NCBI GenBank assembly: GCA_030535715.1
Contig: JAUNRL010000001.1
Span: 1 to 28,908, forward strand
Source: Bacillota bacterium
Lineage (GTDB): Bacteria; Bacillota; Clostridia; Peptostreptococcales; Anaerovoracaceae
Direction of reading: 5' to 3'
DNA length: 28,908 nucleotides
Shown here: positions 14,254 to 22,746 of the stretch, one piece after another
How the letters are laid out: each line of letters starts with the position of its first letter
How positions within the stretch are numbered: position 1 is the stretch's first letter
The notes under the pieces: model-generated
The model's input: only the letters and a program-made list of their open reading frames with translations
Database searches by the model: none
What the model was told of the DNA's origin: nothing
Made by a program: the position numbers and the translations under genes

Positions 14254-15675
14254 TCAGTGGGTGAATCCGTAAGTTCCGGTCTTCTCTTCGTTGCAGAGCA
14301 CGTGGGCGTGCTTCAGATCGCCCAGGCACTCCAGGAAGTCCATGACGAAGGCTTCAGCCAGGTTGAAGGTCAGATCCGCCCGGCAGACGATCCGCTGGAC
14401 CGTGATCTGCTCCGCCCCGTCGGGCAGCGGATAGGAGGGAACCTGCCAGCCGTGCATGCGCAGCCGGTCGGACAGATCATAGAGATTCCAGACCACCTTC
14501 GTGCCGTCTTTGTATTCGGCATCCGTCTTCAGCTTGTAGCATACGATGGGCATCCTCGAGCCAGTATTGTACAGCTCGAACAATCCCGTATGCTCAATAC
14601 GATCAGCGATCAGGGTGGCGATCTCCTGGGTCTTCAGGTGAATGTGGCTGTAGCCCTGGCGGCCGAAGCGCAGGAAATTATAATACTGTCCCACGATCTG
14701 ACTCGCAGAGCGGGAGAAGTTGATAGCCATGGTGGGCATCTCACCGCCCAGATAACTGACCCGGAAGATCAGTTCCTCGGGCAGAAAATCCTTGCTCCGC
14801 CAGACCACCCAGCCAACACCGGGATAGGTCAGCCCGTACTTGTGACCGGAGGTGGAGATGGACGCCACGTTTTTCAGACGGAAATCCCACTCCAGTTCCG
14901 GCTCGGTAAAGGGGGTGAACATGCCGCCGCTGGCCCCGTCGATGTGAATGACCAGTTCGTGGCCGCCTTCATGAGCTCTGTTGTATCCGTCCACCAGGAA
15001 GTTCAGGGTCTTGATGTCATCATATTCGCCGGTATAGGTCGTCCCCATGATCCCCACGATGCCGATGGTGTACTCATCCACGTAGTCCATGACCGTATCC
15101 AGATCCAAGGTCATGTTGCTGCTGGTTACCGGAACGATACGCAGCTCCACATCCCAGTAGACGCAGAACTTCTCCCAGCAGACCTGATAGGCGGAACTCA
15201 TGACCAGGTTGGGTTTCTTCGCGTTCACGTCGGTGCCGCATTCCTTCGCCCGGTTCCGCCAGCGGAACTTCATGGCCATGCCCGCCAGCATGCAGGCCTC
15301 GCTGGAACCCACAGTGGAGGTGCCCAGATAGTCGGACTTCTTCGGCGCGTTCCACAGGTGGGCCAGAATATTGACGCACCGGTTTTCCAGTTCCGCCGTC
15401 TGGGGATACTCGGATTTGTCGATGGCGTTCTTGTCCAGGGTCTCGGCCATGAGTTCCACCGCCTGCTTCTCCATGTAGGTCTGGCAGAAGGTGGCCATGT
15501 TCAGCCGGGAATTCCCTTCGTCCAGCAGCTGGTTCATGACCAGCGCTTTCGCCGCGTCGGGATCGATGGACTCCTCGTTGAGTCGGTATTTGGGAATGAC
15601 CGATCCCTTCTCTTTCGATCCGTAGCCGAAAGCCATGCTTCTCAGTTTCGCTTTGTTTTCCTCGCCATATAACAT
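14254..15675 (-). CDS. gadB: Glutamate decarboxylase
   Basis: A 473-residue group II PLP-dependent decarboxylase. Its features are GTSTVGSSEA (118-127), HIDGASGG (244-251), the PLP lysine in STSGHKYG (Lys279), SYLGG, and a C-terminal GFTH whose His matches the pH-gating tail of bacterial GAD. It converts glutamate to GABA and consumes a proton, which classically gives acid resistance when coupled to the GadC antiporter, not present here. GGAGGAGAAAC is immediately upstream of the ATG. It is first in the run gad-tcdA-queD-folE2. I cannot place a convincing promoter in the 160 nt before it. Confidence 0.95.
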   Translation of the reverse strand: MLYGEENKAKLRSMAFGYGSKEKGSVIPKYRLNEESIDPDAAKALVMNQLLDEGNSRLNMATFCQTYMEKQAVELMAETLDKNAIDKSEYPQTAELENRCVNILAHLWNAPKKSDYLGTSTVGSSEACMLAGMAMKFRWRNRAKECGTDVNAKKPNLVMSSAYQVCWEKFCVYWDVELRIVPVTSSNMTLDLDTVMDYVDEYTIGIVGIMGTTYTGEYDDIKTLNFLVDGYNRAHEGGHELVIHIDGASGGMFTPFTEPELEWDFRLKNVASISTSGHKYGLTYPGVGWVVWRSKDFLPEELIFRVSYLGGEMPTMAINFSRSASQIVGQYYNFLRFGRQGYSHIHLKTQEIATLIADRIEHTGLFELYNTGSRMPIVCYKLKTDAEYKDGTKVVWNLYDLSDRLRMHGWQVPSYPLPDGAEQITVQRIVCRADLTFNLAEAFVMDFLECLGDLKHAHVLCNEEKTGTYGFTH

Positions 15676-15775
15676 GTTTCTCCTCCACTTTCCCTGGTTT
15701 CATTGGGGTCGTATCGTCATTTCTATGGGGCGGTTGCCTCATTTTTTTCTTCAGACATCCCCAATATGGGGTCGG

Positions 15776-15805
15776 GTCGGCATCGCCGTTTTGTGATGCC
15801 GCCGA
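15776..15805. other. Long imperfect hairpin between the ABC exporter and gad
   Basis: GTCGGCATC pairs with GATGCC and CCGAC across one bulged base, around a 10-nt loop. There is no U tract on either strand, so it is not a standard terminator. A 13-bp palindrome CCCCAATATGGGG (15759-15771) adjoins it. It may be a weak terminator or an operator for gad. Confidence 0.3.
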
Positions 15806-15835
15806 CAAATGCCGGCTGATACCGCGGCCGGATCC

Positions 15836-17596
15836 TCACTGTGTGCTGTAGCGATACAGCCGGGCGTACTGACCATCCAGCGCCATCAGCTCTTCATGGG
15901 CGCCCTCTTCGCGGATCTCTCCCTCGTCGATGAGGACGATCCGCTGCGCATTGCGTATCGTCGAAAGACGATGGGCGATGATGATCGTCGACCTTCCCTC
16001 CGCCAGTTTGTCAAAAGCGCCCTGGATACGGGATTCGGTCACTGTGTCCAGCGCCGAGGTGGCCTCGTCCAGAATCAGGATCGGCGGGTTTTTCAGGAAG
16101 ATCCGGGCAATGGATATCCGTTGCTTTTGCCCGCCGGAAAGCCGCACTCCCCGCTCCCCCGTCCAAGTGTCAAAGCCGTGGGGCATCTTCATGATATCAT
16201 CGTAAATCTCTGCTTTGATAGCCGCGTCCCGGATTTCTTCCTCCGTGGCATCGAGCCGGCCGTAGCGGATGTTTTCCCTTATGGTATCGGGAAAGAGAAA
16301 CACATCCTGCTGCACGATGCCGATGGCCTGCCGCAGGGAATCCTTCGTCAATTCGCGGATATCCCGTCCGTCGATGCGGATCGTTCCGTCTTCCACATCG
16401 TAGAAACGGGGGATCAGCTGGCAGAGCGTACTCTTGCCACCGCCGGAGGGACCGACGATGGCCACCGTTTCTCCCGGCTTAACGTGCAGATCCACGCCGC
16501 GGAGCACATACTTCTCTTCATCGTAGGTAAACCACACATCATCCATGTCGATGCTGCCCTCCACCTCCGTCAGCTGCCGGGCATCGGGCGTGTCCGTGAT
16601 CTCCGGTTTCATCCGCATAATGCTGATGAAGCGGGTCAGCCCCGCCCAGCCATTCATAAAGGTTTCCATGAAATTGCTCAGCTTGCGGATGGGCGTGATG
16701 AATGTCCCAATGTACAGATAGAAGGTAATCATGTCCACGTAATCCATGCGATCTCGCATGATCAGCCATCCGCCGAAGGCCATGACGGCGACAGGCATGA
16801 TGCTCATGAAGTATTCCAGGGATGAGGCGAACTGTCCGAAGGCCCGGTAGTTCTCGCATTTGGATGTCTTGAATTCGTCGTTGGCGTCGACGAATTTGTT
16901 GTAGTCCGCCCTCTCGTTGACAAAGGCCTTGGATGTCCGGATTCCGGAAAGCCCCGTTTCGATTTCCCCGTTGATCTCCGCCAGCCTTGCCTTAACCTGC
17001 CGGGAGGTGCGAATCATCCTCCGGCGGCAGAGCAGCACGATGAACAGGAACAGGGGGATCAGCACGAGGATCAGAAGAGCCAGCCGCCACTGAATGGTGA
17101 ACATGATGATCACCGCGCCCACGATGGTCACCAGGGCAATAAACAGATCCTCGGGCCCGTGATGGGCAAATTCCGTGACCTCAAAGAGGTCGCCGGTCAT
17201 CCGGCTGAGCAGCCGTCCCGTCCGGTTATGATCAAAAAAAGAAAAATCCAGAGACTGCATATGGACGAAGAGATCCTCACGAAGATCCGCCTCCACCCGC
17301 ACGCCGAACATATGTCCCCAGTAGGTGACGATATACTGAAACACCGCCTTCAGAAAGAAGACGGCCACGAAAATCGCCATGATCACGAAGAAAGCTTCGA
17401 AAGCTTTTTCCGGCAGCATGTGGTACATGGCGTGCCGGGCGGCCAGCGGGAAGGCCAGATCGATGCACGATGCCAGCAGTGCGCAGGACAGATCCAGGAC
17501 GAACAGTTTCCAGTGCGGCCGAAAATAGCTGAGAAAAACCTTCATGATCGGCTGATCATAATCTTTAGTGTTTTTCGGTATGGGTCGATTATTCAT
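15836..17596 (-). CDS. ABC exporter, fused permease-ATPase (multidrug/lipid type)
   Basis: 586 residues. The N-terminal half has six predicted membrane helices (about 20-310), and the C-terminal half is the ATPase. The ATPase carries Walker A GPSGGGKST, a Q-loop with QQDVFLFPDTI, the signature LSGGQKQR, Walker B ILILDEAT and the H-loop IIAHRLST. It forms a homodimer or pairs with another half transporter to export hydrophobic substrates. The substrate cannot be told. No second half gene is adjacent. I chose MNNRPIP; longer in-frame starts overlap the divergent AEC gene. There is no ribosome binding site at this ATG, and the best promoter ends 7 nt before it. Confidence 0.93.
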   Translation of the reverse strand: MNNRPIPKNTKDYDQPIMKVFLSYFRPHWKLFVLDLSCALLASCIDLAFPLAARHAMYHMLPEKAFEAFFVIMAIFVAVFFLKAVFQYIVTYWGHMFGVRVEADLREDLFVHMQSLDFSFFDHNRTGRLLSRMTGDLFEVTEFAHHGPEDLFIALVTIVGAVIIMFTIQWRLALLILVLIPLFLFIVLLCRRRMIRTSRQVKARLAEINGEIETGLSGIRTSKAFVNERADYNKFVDANDEFKTSKCENYRAFGQFASSLEYFMSIMPVAVMAFGGWLIMRDRMDYVDMITFYLYIGTFITPIRKLSNFMETFMNGWAGLTRFISIMRMKPEITDTPDARQLTEVEGSIDMDDVWFTYDEEKYVLRGVDLHVKPGETVAIVGPSGGGKSTLCQLIPRFYDVEDGTIRIDGRDIRELTKDSLRQAIGIVQQDVFLFPDTIRENIRYGRLDATEEEIRDAAIKAEIYDDIMKMPHGFDTWTGERGVRLSGGQKQRISIARIFLKNPPILILDEATSALDTVTESRIQGAFDKLAEGRSTIIIAHRLSTIRNAQRIVLIDEGEIREEGAHEELMALDGQYARLYRYSTQ

Positions 17597-17603
17597 CGGA
17601 TTA

Positions 17604-17632
17604 ATACTACCATTTTCCCCAATTTCGTGCAA
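17604..17632 (-). promoter_or_regulatory. Promoter of the ABC exporter, predicting a leaderless transcript
   Basis: On the minus strand TTGCAC, a 17-bp spacer and TAGTAT preceded by TGG (extended -10). Transcription is predicted to begin at or within a base or two of the ATG at 17596. Confidence 0.55.
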
Positions 17633-17676
17633 TAATTGTATATACCTATCATCCGATATTCTGCGAGGTGCTTCAC

Positions 17677-18627
17677 ATGGAAAATCTGGCAACCGTAGAC
17701 ATGATTACGGCTCTTGCCAAAACCTTCATCATCATCCTGCCCGGATACATCGTAACCCGGCTGGGCATTCTGCACAAGCAGCATACGGCCGGCATGTCCG
17801 CGCTGATCACCTGCGTCACCTATCCCTGCCTGGTCATCACCGCGATGCAGATGGAATTCTCCATGCGCGTCCTGAATAACTGCAAATATGTGGTGCTGAT
17901 CTTTTTCGGCGCTGTGGTCGCCGCGCTGATCGTTTCGAAGCTGATCACACTTCTGATCAAGCTGCCGCCGGAAAGAGCCGGCATCTTCGCCTTTATGATG
18001 GTTTTCGGCAACACCGGGTTCATCGGTCTGCCGGTGCTGAACGGCCTGTTCGGATCGGAAGCGGTCTTTTACGGAGCCCTCTGCGATTCGTCCTATGATA
18101 TCTTCATGTTCACCATCGGCATCACCCTGATCCGCAATGGCGCCTCGGAGGAGAAGCTGAATCTGCGGGAAACCATGAAGAGCCTGATCAACCCCTGCCT
18201 GATCGGCGTGCTGATCGGCCTGACCCTGTACATCTGCGGCATCACCCTGCCGGAGATCATCGCCGTTCCCGTGGAGCGGATGGGCAACATCACCAGCCCT
18301 CTGGCCATGATCGTAGTGGGCTCCCACCTAGCCAGCGTGCGGATCCGGGATCTGTTCAGCAGCGGCGCCGCCTGGCTGGTCTGCCTGGTCAAGCTGATCG
18401 TCTTCCCTCTGATCGCGCTGGGGATCGTGAAGCTGACCATCGGCACCGGAAGCCTTCTGGCTTCGGTCATCGTCATGCAGGCGGCCATGCCCGTGGCCAT
18501 GCTGTCGGTGATCTTTTCCGAACGATACAAAGGCGACGTTGCCTTTGCCTCCACCGGCGTTATGCTGACGACGCTGCTGTGCATCGTCACCATTCCGCTG
18601 CACGCGATCCTGCTGCAGCATATTTAG
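17677..18627 (+). CDS. AEC-family (auxin efflux carrier type) permease
   Basis: 316 residues with about ten membrane helices and no large soluble domain. The N-terminal half has the AEC-type helix pattern with NTGFIGLPVL after FAFMMVFG, and the C-terminal half has a repeat ending QAAMPVAMLSVIF. AEC proteins in bacteria carry small organic acids such as malate or malonate. The substrate here is unknown; the malic enzyme 8 kb away is not evidence of coupling. GAGG lies 8 nt before the ATG. It is divergent from the ABC exporter and 56 nt upstream of the FHA-FtsW gene. The stop codon is TAG. Confidence 0.88.
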   Translation: MENLATVDMITALAKTFIIILPGYIVTRLGILHKQHTAGMSALITCVTYPCLVITAMQMEFSMRVLNNCKYVVLIFFGAVVAALIVSKLITLLIKLPPERAGIFAFMMVFGNTGFIGLPVLNGLFGSEAVFYGALCDSSYDIFMFTIGITLIRNGASEEKLNLRETMKSLINPCLIGVLIGLTLYICGITLPEIIAVPVERMGNITSPLAMIVVGSHLASVRIRDLFSSGAAWLVCLVKLIVFPLIALGIVKLTIGTGSLLASVIVMQAAMPVAMLSVIFSERYKGDVAFASTGVMLTTLLCIVTIPLHAILLQHI

Positions 18628-18683
18628 AGAACGGCAGACGACCGAAACTGACGAACACTGACGGAGACAGGAACAGACACGGA

Positions 18684-20969
18684 ATGGATAATTCGTCACT
18701 TATGGAATTCATCAATTTATATTATACGACCGGTGTGCGGTGGGTCTGCGTCGGCCTGGCGGCCCTGATTCTACTGCACCAGATCATGTCCCTGCTGAAG
18801 ATGCGCAATCCTTCGGAGATCTGGGCCTATCTGCGTTGCCCTGACGGCTCCAGCGTGCCTCTGACCCACTGGGAAAACCTGATCGGCCGGGGCCGGAGAT
18901 GCGACATCATCCTGAACCTGTCCAGCGTCTCCCGCAGCCATGCCACCCTGATCCGGGATTCCGACGGCATCTGGCGTTACCATGATCTGAACTCCCGCAA
19001 CGGTTCCCTGATCAACGGGGTGCGGGTCACCGAGCCTACGCAGATCAAGGGCGGCGATCAACTGACCATCGGCGGCGAGGATTTCGAGCTCTATCCGGTC
19101 TCTTTGAGGGAACGGCTGGCCAACGTGGAGAAACGAAAACGGCGTTCCCGTCCCGTTTCTCCCTGGCCTTCCCTTGTCATGCTGACCATCTTCCAGGTGC
19201 TGACCGTTCTCCAGTTCCAGGTGGCTCTGGGCGACAGCTACTCGCCTTCTATCACGACCGGCTTCGCTCTGGTCTGCGCCCTCATGTGGACCTACGTGAT
19301 CACCATGCGGGTGTTCCGGCGCAACGGATTTGAGATGGAGGTGATTGCCTTTTTCCTCAGCACGCTGAGCCTGGCCATCACCGCGTCCTATTCCTACGCC
19401 TCCTCCGGTTCGGGGGTACTCAAGCAGGCCATCTGCATCTGCCTGGGCGTAGGCATGTTCTTCTTCCTTTGCTGGTATCTACGGGACCTGAAGCGAACAC
19501 AGCGGGTTTCCTATCTCTTTATGGCCGGCAGCGTGATTCTGCTGCTGATGAATCTGGCTTTCGGTATGTCGGCCAACGGCGCGCAAAACTGGATCTCTCT
19601 GGGCGGATTCACCTTCCAGCCTTCGGAGCTGGTCAAAATTGCCTTTATCTACGTGGGCGCCGCAACCCTGGACGAACTGCAGCAAAAGATGAGTCTGTAT
19701 AAATTCATGGGCTTCAGCGTTTTCTGCCTGGGGTGTCTGGCCCTGATGGGAGACTTCGGGACGGCGATCATCTTCTTTGTCACCTTCCTGATCATTTCCT
19801 TCCTGCGCTCCGGCGATTTCACCAAGCTCTTTCTCATTCTCGGTGCGGCCGGCCTTATGGGCATGATGGTCCTCCGGTTCCGTCCATATATCGCCACGCG
19901 GTTTGAAACCTGGGGGCACGTCTGGGAGGATCCCACCGACGGCGGCTTCCAGCAGGTGCAGACCATGAGCGCCATTGCCAGCGGCGGACTGCCGGGGTTG
20001 GGCGCGGGCGAGGGAAACCTGGGCAGTCTCTTCGGCGCCGGCACCGACCTGGTCTTCGGCATGCTGGGCGAAGAGTGGGGTCTGATTATCGCCATTCTCG
20101 CGGTGCTGTGCATCATCACCCTGGCCGTCTTCGCTTTCCGGGCCATCGCGGCCGGCCGATCAACCTACTACAGCATTGCCGCCTGTTCCACGTCAACGCT
20201 TCTGGTCTTTCAGACCATGCTCAACGTCTTCGGTTCGGTGGATCTGCTCCCCCTGACCGGCGTGACCTTTCCCTTCGTGTCCGCCGGCGGCACCAGCATA
20301 ATCGCCACTTGGGGCATGCTGGCCTTCCTGAAGGCGGCGGATACCCGGCAGAATGCCAGCTTCGCGATCCGTCTGGACCGCAAGAGTGAATACAAGGATA
20401 ACCTCTCGGAGGGCGACTTCCAGAATCCGGAGGATATTTTCACCGCCATTGACGGCATGGAGGCGGCCAGCAGCGAATCCCTGGCGGATCGGATGAAGCG
20501 TGATCCAGGATTCCAGCGCTACTGGGAACAGATGCAGCAGGATATTCGAGATGAATCTGCGCCGAAGAGGCGGAAGCCGGCAAAGCGCGGCGGCAGCTCC
20601 GGCAGCAGGCGGGCGGCAAAACCGGCGGTAAAAAAGCAATCCCGGCCGGCCCGCAAAGCAGCGCCAAAACAGCCGGCACCGAAATCCGCAGCCGCACCGG
20701 CAAAGGCGAAGTCCGCCGGCTCCGCCGCGAAGGCTTCTTCCAGACCCGCGGCGAAATCCGCGGCGGCCGGGTCCGCGAAGAAACCGGTCACGAAGAAACA
20801 GCCGCCGCGTTCCGTTTCCTACCGGAACGTGGACGACGACGCTTTCTTCCGCAGCTTCGAGGAAAGCGAACGGAAAATACATGGAAAAATCAATGTGCGA
20901 ACTTATCTGGACGATGAGGAAGAACAGCCCCTGACTCTGGAAGATCTCTTTGGAGGCGATCAGCGATGA
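18684..20969 (+). CDS. FtsW/RodA-family glycosyltransferase fused to an N-terminal FHA domain
   Basis: 761 residues. One membrane helix (about 17-38) precedes an FHA phosphothreonine-binding domain (about 50-137) with GRGRRCD, SRSH (83-86) and NSRNG (103-107). A FtsW/RodA/SpoVE membrane domain of eight or more helices (about 160-570) has the family's extracellular WEDPTDGGFQQ, SGGLPGLG and GTDLVFGMLGEEWG blocks. A tail (about 620-725) is made mostly of Ala, Lys, Pro and Arg and ends with the acidic TYLDDEEEQPLTLEDLFGG. It polymerises lipid II into glycan strands with the PBP encoded next, which overlaps it by 4 nt (ATGA). The FHA domain implies docking to a phosphorylated partner. No Ser/Thr kinase is in the window. 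Confidence 0.93.
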   Translation: MDNSSLMEFINLYYTTGVRWVCVGLAALILLHQIMSLLKMRNPSEIWAYLRCPDGSSVPLTHWENLIGRGRRCDIILNLSSVSRSHATLIRDSDGIWRYHDLNSRNGSLINGVRVTEPTQIKGGDQLTIGGEDFELYPVSLRERLANVEKRKRRSRPVSPWPSLVMLTIFQVLTVLQFQVALGDSYSPSITTGFALVCALMWTYVITMRVFRRNGFEMEVIAFFLSTLSLAITASYSYASSGSGVLKQAICICLGVGMFFFLCWYLRDLKRTQRVSYLFMAGSVILLLMNLAFGMSANGAQNWISLGGFTFQPSELVKIAFIYVGAATLDELQQKMSLYKFMGFSVFCLGCLALMGDFGTAIIFFVTFLIISFLRSGDFTKLFLILGAAGLMGMMVLRFRPYIATRFETWGHVWEDPTDGGFQQVQTMSAIASGGLPGLGAGEGNLGSLFGAGTDLVFGMLGEEWGLIIAILAVLCIITLAVFAFRAIAAGRSTYYSIAACSTSTLLVFQTMLNVFGSVDLLPLTGVTFPFVSAGGTSIIATWGMLAFLKAADTRQNASFAIRLDRKSEYKDNLSEGDFQNPEDIFTAIDGMEAASSESLADRMKRDPGFQRYWEQMQQDIRDESAPKRRKPAKRGGSSGSRRAAKPAVKKQSRPARKAAPKQPAPKSAAAPAKAKSAGSAAKASSRPAAKSAAAGSAKKPVTKKQPPRSVSYRNVDDDAFFRSFEESERKIHGKINVRTYLDDEEEQPLTLEDLFGGDQR

Positions 20970-22312
20970 AGAAAATTGAGCGAAGAGCAATCATGTGTCT
21001 TCTTGTGGCCGTCATCCTGGTCATGGGTCTGTGTGTCTTCATCTACCGTGACTTCTCTGAGGGAACCCAGTGGGCCACCTTTCAGGGCAACCGGGACGTC
21101 TACGCCAACGGCAAGCTGGCCAAGGGCGCCCTTTACGACCGCCACGGCGATCTGCTCATGCGCAATACCAAGGATGGCATGGTCTTCAATGACAGCTTCG
21201 ATGTCCGCGCGGGCTGCATGCACATTACCGGAGACAAAGGCAACAACATCGCTACCGGAGCCAACCGCGCTTTCCTGGACAAGCTGATCGGCTACGATTT
21301 CATCAATGGTATCTATGCCCTGAACAACACCGGCAAAGATCTTTACCTGACCCTGGACGCCGGGCTGTGCGGCGCCGCCTATGATGCCATGGAGGGGCAC
21401 AGCGGCGTAGTGGGCATCTATAATTATCAAACCGGCGAGATTCTCTGCCTGGTCAGCGGTCCGTCTTATGATCCGATGGATCCCCCGAAGAAGGTGGAAA
21501 ACGGCACCTACATCAACAAATTCACCAGTTCTACCTTCGCGCCGGGTTCCATCTTCAAGCTGGTCACCTCCGCCGCGGCCATCGAAACACTGGACGATGC
21601 TTACACCTATCAGTTCGACTGCAGAGGATCGGCGGACTACGGCCACGGCGACAAGGTCACCGACGTAGAGGCTCACGGCACCGTAGATCTGAAGGAGGCT
21701 CTGGAAGTGTCCTGCAACTGCTTCTTCGGCAAACTGGCCGAAAAGATCGGCGGTGTGGAAATGGAGAACTACACCACGAAAGCCGGCCTTCTGAACAGTT
21801 ACGACATCAACGGCATTCAGACTGCCCCGGGCACCTTCGACTTCCCCGAGGGCGGCGTCAATCTGGCCTGGACCGGCATCGGCCAGTACCATGACATGGT
21901 CAATCCCTGCGGGATGATGGTCTACGTCGGTTCCATTGCCAACGGCGGGGAAGCCGTCATACCCTACATTCTGGATCCCCGCTCTCTGGTGGACAGGCAG
22001 GTATCCAGAATCACCAGCCGGACGGAAACGATGATTGAGCCGGAAACGGCGGAATCCCTGAAGGAAATGATGTCCAACAACGTGCAGGAGCATTATGGCG
22101 GAGAACGCGCTTTCCCGGGCCTGAAGCTCTGTGCCAAGACCGGCACGGCGGAAGTCGAGGGCCAGAGCGTCGACAACTCCTGGTTTGTGGGCTTCCTGGA
22201 TGACGAAGAGCACCCCTATGCCTTCGTGGTTCTGATCGAGAAGGGCGGCGCCGGAATCGACGCGGCCGGTTCTGTGGCCAACCAGGTTCTTCAGTACGCC
22301 GTCGGCAACTGA
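20966..22312 (+). CDS. Class B penicillin-binding protein (PbpA-like transpeptidase)
   Basis: 448 residues. One N-terminal membrane anchor (about 8-27) is followed by a short non-catalytic region and the transpeptidase domain (about 145-445). The active-site triad is complete: S195-I-F-K198 in FAPGSIFKLV, S249-C-N251, and K391-T-G. The dimerisation part is much smaller than in FtsI or MrdA, as in actinobacterial PbpA. It crosslinks the glycan made by the FtsW-type partner, and the 4-nt ATGA overlap with that gene implies coupled translation. Cell elongation, division or sporulation use cannot be told apart from sequence. Confidence 0.93.
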   Translation: MKKIERRAIMCLLVAVILVMGLCVFIYRDFSEGTQWATFQGNRDVYANGKLAKGALYDRHGDLLMRNTKDGMVFNDSFDVRAGCMHITGDKGNNIATGANRAFLDKLIGYDFINGIYALNNTGKDLYLTLDAGLCGAAYDAMEGHSGVVGIYNYQTGEILCLVSGPSYDPMDPPKKVENGTYINKFTSSTFAPGSIFKLVTSAAAIETLDDAYTYQFDCRGSADYGHGDKVTDVEAHGTVDLKEALEVSCNCFFGKLAEKIGGVEMENYTTKAGLLNSYDINGIQTAPGTFDFPEGGVNLAWTGIGQYHDMVNPCGMMVYVGSIANGGEAVIPYILDPRSLVDRQVSRITSRTETMIEPETAESLKEMMSNNVQEHYGGERAFPGLKLCAKTGTAEVEGQSVDNSWFVGFLDDEEHPYAFVVLIEKGGAGIDAAGSVANQVLQYAVGN

Positions 22313-22383
22313 CCGGCCGAAATCCTCCGGCGAAGCAAACCGGCGCATCACCGGACAGCATCTCCACAGAAAGCGAGGACAGC

Positions 22384-22659
22384 ATGCATTACGAATATCC
22401 CACCCGGGGCGTCTGCCCCACCTCCGTTGCCTTTGACCTTGACGGAGACACCGTAACCAACATTTCCTTCACCGGCGGCTGCAGCGGCAACCTCAAAGCC
22501 ATACCCATCCTGGTGAACGGCTGGACCGTAGAGCAGATCTGCGAAAAACTGGAGGGCGTTACCTGCGGATTCAAAAAAACCTCCTGCGCCGATCAGCTCT
22601 GCCAGCTGCTTCGCAAAGCGCAGGAAAGCGCCCTGGCACAGTCTTCCGGTGACCGGTAA
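22384..22659 (+). CDS. TSCPD domain protein (TIGR03905-like)
   Basis: 91 residues. It starts YEYPTRGVCPTSVAFDLDGDTV, has SFTGGCSGNLKAIPILVNG, and ends with KKTSCADQLCQLL, the Cys-rich TSCPD-type module also found at the end of some class II ribonucleotide reductases. Cysteines in GVCPT, GGCSGN, GVTCG and TSCADQLC could bind metal. Its role is unknown. GCGAGGACAGC precedes the ATG. It lies 71 nt after the PBP gene and shares a terminator with the facing flavodiiron gene. Confidence 0.87.
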   Translation: MHYEYPTRGVCPTSVAFDLDGDTVTNISFTGGCSGNLKAIPILVNGWTVEQICEKLEGVTCGFKKTSCADQLCQLLRKAQESALAQSSGDR

Positions 22660-22694
22660 CCGCCGATCCGGCGACCGTATCCCCCTGACAACAG

Positions 22695-22729
22695 AAAAAC
22701 CGGTCTGTGAGACAACAGACCGGTTTTTT
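22695..22729. terminator. Bidirectional intrinsic terminator between the TSCPD and flavodiiron genes
   Basis: A perfect stem AAAACCGGTCTGT/ACAGACCGGTTTT with a 6-nt loop. It has a T run on the plus strand and the matching A run for the minus strand, and lies between two convergent genes. Confidence 0.93.
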
Positions 22730-22746
22730 CGCGTTCACAGCTTTGT

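Noticed and set aside
14257..15672. Plus-strand open frame of 471 codons
   Set aside because: Exact shadow of gad with no family motifs.
20960..22351. Minus-strand open frame of 463 codons
   Set aside because: Shadow of the penicillin-binding protein gene, which has a complete active-site triad.
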